64,000 nt of DNA from Palsa-504 sp963739615 (GTDB lineage Bacteria; Actinomycetota; Actinomycetes; Streptosporangiales; Streptosporangiaceae): positions 62,001-126,000 of the forward strand of contig CAVUBD010000025.1 of the NCBI GenBank assembly GCA_963739615.1, written 5' to 3'. The notes below the pieces were generated by a model. The model saw only the letters and a program-made list of their open reading frames with translations. It searched no databases and was not told the DNA's origin. How positions within the stretch are numbered: position 1 is the first letter of the stretch; each line of letters opens with the position of its first letter. A program made the position numbers and the translations under genes. This document shows, in pieces, positions 56,905-64,000 of the stretch.

Positions 56905-59475
56905 TTAGCGCAGGTCACCGTTGGTCATGCCGGCCGGCGCCTGCGGGTAGGTCACCAGCCCGAGCTCGGCGCGGCTGTCGAGCAGCGGATGCCTCGGCAG
57001 GGCCCGCACCGTGTACCCGAAAGAGCCGGGCCGGTCAAGCGGCAGCTCACCGGAGTAACGCAGCAGCCCGGGGGAGCCGGCCGCTCCCTCCGCGGTCAGC
57101 GTGGCGTAGGCGGGGTGCACGATCTCATCATCGTCGCCGGGCCGTCCGTACACCACCTCTACCGTGACATCGTCCTCGGTGAGCTCGCCGAGCGCCACCA
57201 GGACCCGCACCTCGAGCGCTGACCCCAGGGCCTGCCCGGCCGCCTCCGACTCCACGTGCTCGATCCGCACCTGCGGCCACGCCGCCACCACGCGCTTCTT
57301 CCAGGCGGCCAGTTCCCTGGCGGGCCCGAAGCCGTCACCGTCGGCCAGCCGGCGGGAGGCCGCCGCGGCCGGCACGTACAGCGTGGTCACGTACTCCCTG
57401 ACCATCCGTTCCGCCTGCACCTTGGGTCCGAGGGAGCGGAACGTGTGTCTGATCCGCTCCACCCAGCCCAGCGGGATCCCGTCCGCGTCGCGGTCGTAGA
57501 ACAGCGGCCCCACCGACTTGCCGAGCAGTTCGTACAGCGCCGTGGCCTCCAGCTCGTCGCGCCGGGCGGGGTTGGCCACGCCGCCGGCAGACGGTATCGC
57601 CCACCCGTTCCCGCCGTCGTACCACTCATCCCACCAGCCGTCGCGCACCGACAGGTTGAGCCCGCCGTTCAGCGCGGCCTTCATGCCGGACGTGCCGCAG
57701 GCCTCGAGCGGGCGCAGCGGGTTGTTCAGCCAGACGTCGCACCCCTGCACCAGCGCGTGCGCCATGGCCATGTCGTAGTCGGGCAGGAACACGATCCGGC
57801 GGCGCACGTCGGGAGAGTCGGCGAACTGGACCATCTGCTGGATCAGCCCCTTGCCGCCCTCGTCGGCGGGATGCGCCTTGCCCGCGACGACGATCTGCAG
57901 CGGCCGCGCGGGGTCGTTCAGCAGCTGGCTGAGCTGCTCGGGATCGGTCAGCATGAGCGTGAGCCGCTTGTAGGAAGGAACCCGCCGGGCGAACCCGATC
58001 GTGAGGGCGTCCTCGTCTAGCACGTCATCTATCCAGGTCAGCTCGGCGTCGGACGCGCCCCGCTGGCGCCAGGAGGCGCGCAGCCGCCGCCGGGTCTCGC
58101 GCACGAGCCGCGCGCGCAGCACGTGCCTGGCCTCCCAGAGCAGGCCGGGCGGCGACGCGGCGGCCCGCTCCCAGTCCCAGCCGGTCGCCTCGCCCGGCGA
58201 GGTGCCGGTGAGCAGCAGGACCTCCGGCGCCACCCAGGTGGGGGTGTGCACGCCGTTGGTAACCGAGCCGACGGGCACCTCGCTGGTGTCGAAGCCCGGC
58301 CACAGGCCGGCGAACATCTCCCGGCTCACCTGGCCGTGCAGTTTCGAGACGCCGTTGACCCGCTGGGCCAGCCGCATGCCCATGACGGCCATGTTGAACA
58401 CGTCGGGGTCGCCGCCCGGGTAGGTCTCGGCCCCCAGCGCGAGCACCCGGTCGATGGGCAGCAGCGGATCGCCGGCGAAGTGCTCCCGGATCATGCTGCG
58501 CTCGAACCGGTCAATGCCCGCGGCGACCGGGGTGTGCGTGGTGAACACCGTGCCGGCCCGGCCGACCTCGAGGGCCTCGTCGAAGCTCAGGCCCTGCTCG
58601 GCGTACTCGCGGATCCGCTCAAGGCCGAGGAACCCGGCGTGGCCCTCGTTGGTGTGGAACACCTCGGGCGCGGGGAATCCGCGCAGCGCGCAGAACGCCC
58701 GGACCGCACGTACCCCGCCGATGCCGAGCAGCAGTTCCTGCCGGAGCCTGTGCTCGCTGCCGCCGCCGTACAGCCGGTCGGTGACCTCGTGCAGGTCGGG
58801 CTCGTTCTCCTCCACGTAGGAGTCGAGCAGCAGCAGCGGGACCCGGCCGACCTGGGCCACCCACACCTGGGCGGACAGCTTCCGGCCCGCGGTCAGGCCC
58901 ACGCGCACGTGCACCGGGGTGCTGTCAGCGCCGCGGAGCAGCTCGAACGGCAGCCCGTTCGGGTCGTCGGACGGGTAGCGCTCGGCCTGCCAGCCGTCGG
59001 CGGACAGCGACTGGGTGAAGTAGCCATGGCGGTAAAGCAGGCCGACCGCGATCAGCGGCACGCCGAGGTCGCTCGCCGACTTCAGGTGATCACCGGCCAG
59101 GATGCCCAGGCCGCCCGAGTACTGCGGCAGCGCGGCGGTGATGCCGTACTCGGGCGAGAAGTACGCGATCGCGGCGGGGCCGGACGCGTACCAGCGCGGC
59201 TCCGACATGTACTGCCGCAGGTCCCGTTCGGCCTCGCCGAGCCGGCCGAGGAATTCCTCGTCGGCCGCGAGCTCGGCGATCCGCGCCGACGGCAGGGCGC
59301 TGAGCATCGCGATCGGATCGCCGCCCGACGCCTGCCAGGCATCGGGATCGATCGATGCGAACAGGTCGGCGGTCGGGCCATGCCAGGACCACCGGAGGTT
59401 CAGCATCAGGCCGTGCAACGCGGCCAGCGGCTCGGGCAGGGTAACGCGGACGGTGAACCGGCGAATCGCTCTCAC
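56905..59475 (-). CDS. glgP: Alpha-glucan phosphorylase
   Basis: 856 aa, actinobacterial-type alpha-glucan phosphorylase with an N-terminal DUF3417 segment (first ~110 residues, LHGLMLNLRWSWHGPTADLF). It releases glucose-1-phosphate from glycogen-like glucan using PLP. YFSPEYGITAALPQYSGGLGILAGDHLKSASDLG and HTNEGHAGF are signatures. The PLP Lys is in EACGTSGMKAALNGGLNLSV. It is divergent from glgE, so glucan breakdown sits next to the GlgE assembly genes. Confidence 0.92.
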   Translation of the reverse strand: MRAIRRFTVRVTLPEPLAALHGLMLNLRWSWHGPTADLFASIDPDAWQASGGDPIAMLSALPSARIAELAADEEFLGRLGEAERDLRQYMSEPRWYASGPAAIAYFSPEYGITAALPQYSGGLGILAGDHLKSASDLGVPLIAVGLLYRHGYFTQSLSADGWQAERYPSDDPNGLPFELLRGADSTPVHVRVGLTAGRKLSAQVWVAQVGRVPLLLLDSYVEENEPDLHEVTDRLYGGGSEHRLRQELLLGIGGVRAVRAFCALRGFPAPEVFHTNEGHAGFLGLERIREYAEQGLSFDEALEVGRAGTVFTTHTPVAAGIDRFERSMIREHFAGDPLLPIDRVLALGAETYPGGDPDVFNMAVMGMRLAQRVNGVSKLHGQVSREMFAGLWPGFDTSEVPVGSVTNGVHTPTWVAPEVLLLTGTSPGEATGWDWERAAASPPGLLWEARHVLRARLVRETRRRLRASWRQRGASDAELTWIDDVLDEDALTIGFARRVPSYKRLTLMLTDPEQLSQLLNDPARPLQIVVAGKAHPADEGGKGLIQQMVQFADSPDVRRRIVFLPDYDMAMAHALVQGCDVWLNNPLRPLEACGTSGMKAALNGGLNLSVRDGWWDEWYDGGNGWAIPSAGGVANPARRDELEATALYELLGKSVGPLFYDRDADGIPLGWVERIRHTFRSLGPKVQAERMVREYVTTLYVPAAAASRRLADGDGFGPARELAAWKKRVVAAWPQVRIEHVESEAAGQALGSALEVRVLVALGELTEDDVTVEVVYGRPGDDDEIVHPAYATLTAEGAAGSPGLLRYSGELPLDRPGSFGYTVRALPRHPLLDSRAELGLVTYPQAPAGMTNGDLR

Positions 59476-59681
59476 GGGCCGACCTTATTGGGTCCGCGCC
59501 CGCTACGCCGAACCCGCCAGCTGGCCGCCGATCATGAACCGGCTGCGGACGATGGGGAAAATTAATTCAAATTACCCCGAACGAACGGTGGTTAAACTCA
59601 TCCGCCCGCCTAATAGCCGCGCCACGGTTTTTTTAGGCCCGCCCACGGTGGCATGAAGGGCCCTGTCCTCGGTAGCGTTGC

Positions 59682-61691
59682 ATGGTGATTGGACGAATCC
59701 CGATCCTTGACGTCGAGCCCGCGGTCGACTGCGGGCGCCGCCCGGCGAAGGCCGTGAACGGCGAGACCTTCGAGGTAAGCGCCACCGTTTTCCGCGAGGG
59801 TCACGACATCATCGCCGCTGGCGTGGTGCTGAAAGGCCCTGACCGCAAGGCACTCCCGATGGCCCGGATGCGCCAGCTCGCACCCGGCACCGACCGCTGG
59901 GGCGCCGAGGTGACCCCGACCCGCGAGGGCCCGTGGCGCTTTCACGTGGAGGCGTGGTCCGACCCGATCGCGACCTGGCACCACAACGCGGCCATCAAGA
60001 TACCGGCGGGCCAGGATGTGGAGCTGATGCTGACCGAGGGCGCGCTGCTGTTCGAGCGCGCCGCGCGCCGGATTCCGCAGCCGCCAGGGGGGAGCCGGGC
60101 CGCGGCGGCCCGCACCGCGCTGCGCGCGCTGGTCGCGAAGATGCGCGACCGCGGGCTGACGCCCTGGGACCGGCTCGCGGCGACAGAGGATCCGCTCATC
60201 ACCGCCATCTGCGAGACCTGGCCGCTGCGCGAGCTGCTGACCAGATCCCGGCCGCTGTCGCTCCAGGTGGACAGGGAGCGGGCGATTTTCGGCTCCTGGT
60301 ATGAGTTCTTCCCCCGCTCTGAAGGGGTTCAGATTGATCCAATGGGCCGCAGGCCGCCGGCCTCGGGCACGCTGCGCTCCGCGGCCAAGCGGCTCGACGC
60401 GATCGCGGCGATGGGGTTCGACGTGGTCTACGTCCCGCCGGTGCACCCGATCGGGACGACGTTCAGGAAGGGCAAGAACAACACCCTGATCCCGCACGAA
60501 GGCGATCCGGGCTCGCCGTGGGCGATCGGCTCCCCCGACGGCGGGCACGACGCCGTCGACCCGGACCTGGGCACGATTGACGACTGGGACGCGTTCGTCG
60601 GCCGGGCCCACGAGGTCGGCCTGGAAATCGCGCTGGACCTGGCGCTGCAGGCCTCGCCTGACCACCCGTGGGTCTCCGCGCACCCGGAGTGGTTCACCAC
60701 CCGCGCGGACGGCTCCATCGCCTACGCCGAGAACCCGCCGAAGAAGTACCAGGACATCTACCCGCTGAACTTCGACAACGACCCGGCCGGTATCTACGCG
60801 GAGATGCTGCGGATCGTCCGGTACTGGATCGACCACGGCGTCCGGATCTTCCGCGTCGACAACCCGCACACCAAGCCGCTGCGGTTCTGGGAATGGCTGC
60901 TCGGCCAGGTCCACGCCACCGACCCCGACGTGCTCTTCCTGGCCGAGGCGTTCACCCGCCCGGCCATGATGCACACCCTGGGGAAGATCGGCTTCCACCA
61001 GTCCTACACGTACTTCACCTGGCGTAACGGCGTGCGGGAGCTGACCGAGTACATGCTCGAGCTGGCGCGCTCCGCGGCGCCGTACATGCGGCCCAACTTC
61101 TTCACCAACACCCAGGACATCCTGACCGAGTACCTGCAGCACGGCGGGGTTCCCGCGTTCAAGATCCGGGCCGTCCTCGCGGCCATGCTCTCCCCGACTT
61201 ACGGCATCTATTCCGGGTACGAACTATGCGAGAACGTACCGCTGAGGCCAGGCAGCGAGGAATACATGGACTCGGAGAAGTACCAGTTCCGGCCGCGAGA
61301 CTGGGAAGCGGCCGCCAGGGACGGCGTCGGCATCGCCGATTACATCACGGAGCTGAACCGGATCAGGAGAGCGCACCCCGCGCTGCACTGGCTGCGGAAC
61401 TTGCAGTTTCACGCCGTTGACCAGCCCGAACTGATGTGTTTCTCCAAGCGCGCGGATAGAATTCCGGGAAGGGCGGGGAGCGATACCGTACTGGTCGTCG
61501 TCAACCTCGACCCGCACCAGACCAGGGAGGCGACGGTCTGGCTGGATATGCCCGCTCTCGGCATGGATCGCGAGTTCACCGTGACAGACGAACTGACAGG
61601 CGAGTCCTTTCAGTGGGGACCCGCCAACTACGTGCGTCTGGACCCGGCGACGCGGCCTGCCCACATCTTCACCGTCACCCCGAGCCTGTAA
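59682..61691 (+). CDS. glgE: Alpha-1,4-glucan:maltose-1-phosphate maltosyltransferase
   Basis: 669 aa, GH13_3 enzyme that extends alpha-glucan from maltose-1-phosphate. An N-terminal beta domain (1-110) precedes the helical S domain. The catalytic barrel contains VYVPPVHPIG, the nucleophile Asp in GVRIFRVDNPHTKPL, the acid Glu in LFLAEAFTRP and the NFFTNTQDI segment typical of GlgE. The C-terminal beta domain ends ARPAHIFTV. It is followed by treS and mak, the full trehalose-to-glucan route apart from glgB. Confidence 0.95.
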   Translation: MVIGRIPILDVEPAVDCGRRPAKAVNGETFEVSATVFREGHDIIAAGVVLKGPDRKALPMARMRQLAPGTDRWGAEVTPTREGPWRFHVEAWSDPIATWHHNAAIKIPAGQDVELMLTEGALLFERAARRIPQPPGGSRAAAARTALRALVAKMRDRGLTPWDRLAATEDPLITAICETWPLRELLTRSRPLSLQVDRERAIFGSWYEFFPRSEGVQIDPMGRRPPASGTLRSAAKRLDAIAAMGFDVVYVPPVHPIGTTFRKGKNNTLIPHEGDPGSPWAIGSPDGGHDAVDPDLGTIDDWDAFVGRAHEVGLEIALDLALQASPDHPWVSAHPEWFTTRADGSIAYAENPPKKYQDIYPLNFDNDPAGIYAEMLRIVRYWIDHGVRIFRVDNPHTKPLRFWEWLLGQVHATDPDVLFLAEAFTRPAMMHTLGKIGFHQSYTYFTWRNGVRELTEYMLELARSAAPYMRPNFFTNTQDILTEYLQHGGVPAFKIRAVLAAMLSPTYGIYSGYELCENVPLRPGSEEYMDSEKYQFRPRDWEAAARDGVGIADYITELNRIRRAHPALHWLRNLQFHAVDQPELMCFSKRADRIPGRAGSDTVLVVVNLDPHQTREATVWLDMPALGMDREFTVTDELTGESFQWGPANYVRLDPATRPAHIFTVTPSL

Positions 61692-61729
61692 GACCGTGCG
61701 TGAACCAGTAAGACCCAGGAGATCTTGCC

Positions 61730-63526
<1,797 letters not shown>

Positions 63527-63605
63527 TCCTGAGCTGGCTTATCCCCACAAACCGCCCGGAGCGTGTTTGCCGGGTCCAGCCAGGGGGAGGGGGAATGCCA
63601 AGCTC

Positions 63606-64000
63606 ATGACGTTCGAAGACACACTGGCGACTTGGCTGGTCAAGCAGCGATGGTTCGCGGGCAAGGGGCGGACCGTCCATGACCTCGCGATCGTGGCCGA
63701 CACCGCGATCATCCCGGGTGACCCAGGCATGCGGCACCTGCTCGTCACCGTCTCGCACGGCGCGACATCAGACTGCTACCAGCTCTTCATCGGCACCCGC
63801 GCGCGGCTCCCGTCCCGGCTCAGGCACGCGCGGATCGGGACCCACGCCGGGCTGCAGGTCTACGACGCGCTGCACGACTCGGCCCTGACCCGGGCCCTGC
63901 TCGACGCGATCGTGGCGATGCGGACCGTAGGCACGCTGCGGTTCTGCCGGATTCCCGGGGCGGAGATCGAATCGGGGCTCGACAGCCTGGTGCTCACCGG
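63606..64000 (+). CDS. mak: Maltokinase, 3' end off the window
   Basis: 131 codons visible. TFEDTLATWLVKQRWFAGKGR matches the N-terminal cap domain of maltokinase (Pep2/Mak), which phosphorylates maltose to maltose-1-phosphate for GlgE; DLAIVADTAI and YQLFIGTRAR continue the cap. The catalytic kinase lobe lies beyond the right edge. The order treS-mak supports the call. ATG 63606 with a GGGGGAGGGGG tract upstream. Confidence 0.88.
   Translation, partial: MTFEDTLATWLVKQRWFAGKGRTVHDLAIVADTAIIPGDPGMRHLLVTVSHGATSDCYQLFIGTRARLPSRLRHARIGTHAGLQVYDALHDSALTRALLDAIVAMRTVGTLRFCRIPGAEIESGLDSLVLT

Overview
The window is high-GC actinomycete DNA, about 70% G+C by eye. Third codon positions are strongly G/C-biased, GTG starts are frequent and ATGA/GTGA gene overlaps are common. 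Gene content (GlgE trehalose/alpha-glucan pathway, GroEL1 with a His-rich tail, guaB-guaB3 next to a BldN/ShbA-class sigma factor, DUF3017-icd-mdh, FHA protein beside a PASTA-less Ser/Thr kinase) points to a filamentous or related actinomycete of the Streptosporangiales/Streptomycetales type. The species cannot be named from sequence alone. No tRNA, rRNA or CRISPR array was seen.

Layout. 1-2 kb: end of a PrsW-type membrane protease, a FAH-family hydrolase and a DUF2630 protein. 2-7.3 kb, minus strand: branched-chain amino-acid (BCAA) genes cimA, ilvE and leuB. 7.5-10.5 kb, plus strand: a decayed ABC transporter whose ATPase is fused to a KdpD/Usp-like fragment. 10.5-13.4 kb: lysA with a RAM-domain regulator and a CHAD remnant. 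13.4-17.4 kb, minus: ilvB-ilvN-ilvC. 17.4-20.1 kb: a membrane PAS-GGDEF-EAL protein. 20.5-28.4 kb: biotin carboxylase/BCCP subunit, a dehydrogenase remnant, a GGCT-like protein, a PH-like membrane protein, an M20 amidohydrolase, a YbdK ligase and an acyl-CoA mutase. 28.5-34.4 kb: D,D-carboxypeptidase, trpS, guaB3, guaB and a sigma factor. 34.7-35.6 kb: an internally deleted IS66 element. 36-39.9 kb: groEL/groES under a CIRCE operator, divergent from a long coiled-coil protein. 40-41.5 kb: kynU with a kynA stub. 42-45.3 kb: guaA and a CorC/CNNM protein. 45.4-48.7 kb: galT-galE-galK. 48.8-56.9 kb: M20 amidohydrolase, mdh, icd, DUF3017, FHA protein, kinase and enoyl-CoA hydratase. 56.9-64 kb: glgP, then divergent glgE-treS-mak.

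Two themes stand out. First, the three BCAA transcription units (cimA, leuB, ilvBNC) each carry a short leader ORF rich in Ile/Val/Leu codons. The cimA and ilvB leaders are followed by a U-tracted hairpin. A shared 17-bp palindromic motif lies 40-60 bp upstream of all three leaders. This looks like one regulon with layered control (DNA-binding regulator plus translation-coupled attenuation) acting on isoleucine, valine and leucine synthesis.

Second, an unusual number of genes are broken: the ABC permease (4-bp tandem duplication), the ABC ATPase (Walker-A Lys to Glu, then truncation and fusion), a CHAD gene, a flavoprotein dehydrogenase (internal in-frame deletion), tryptophan 2,3-dioxygenase, guaB, galK, the sigma factor 5' end, and the IS66 transposase. 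Clean deletions suggest real gene erosion. The +1 shifts in guaB, galK and the sigma factor could also be sequencing indels. Several proteins, including essential ones (IlvB, GuaA), carry in-frame low-complexity or repeat insertions.
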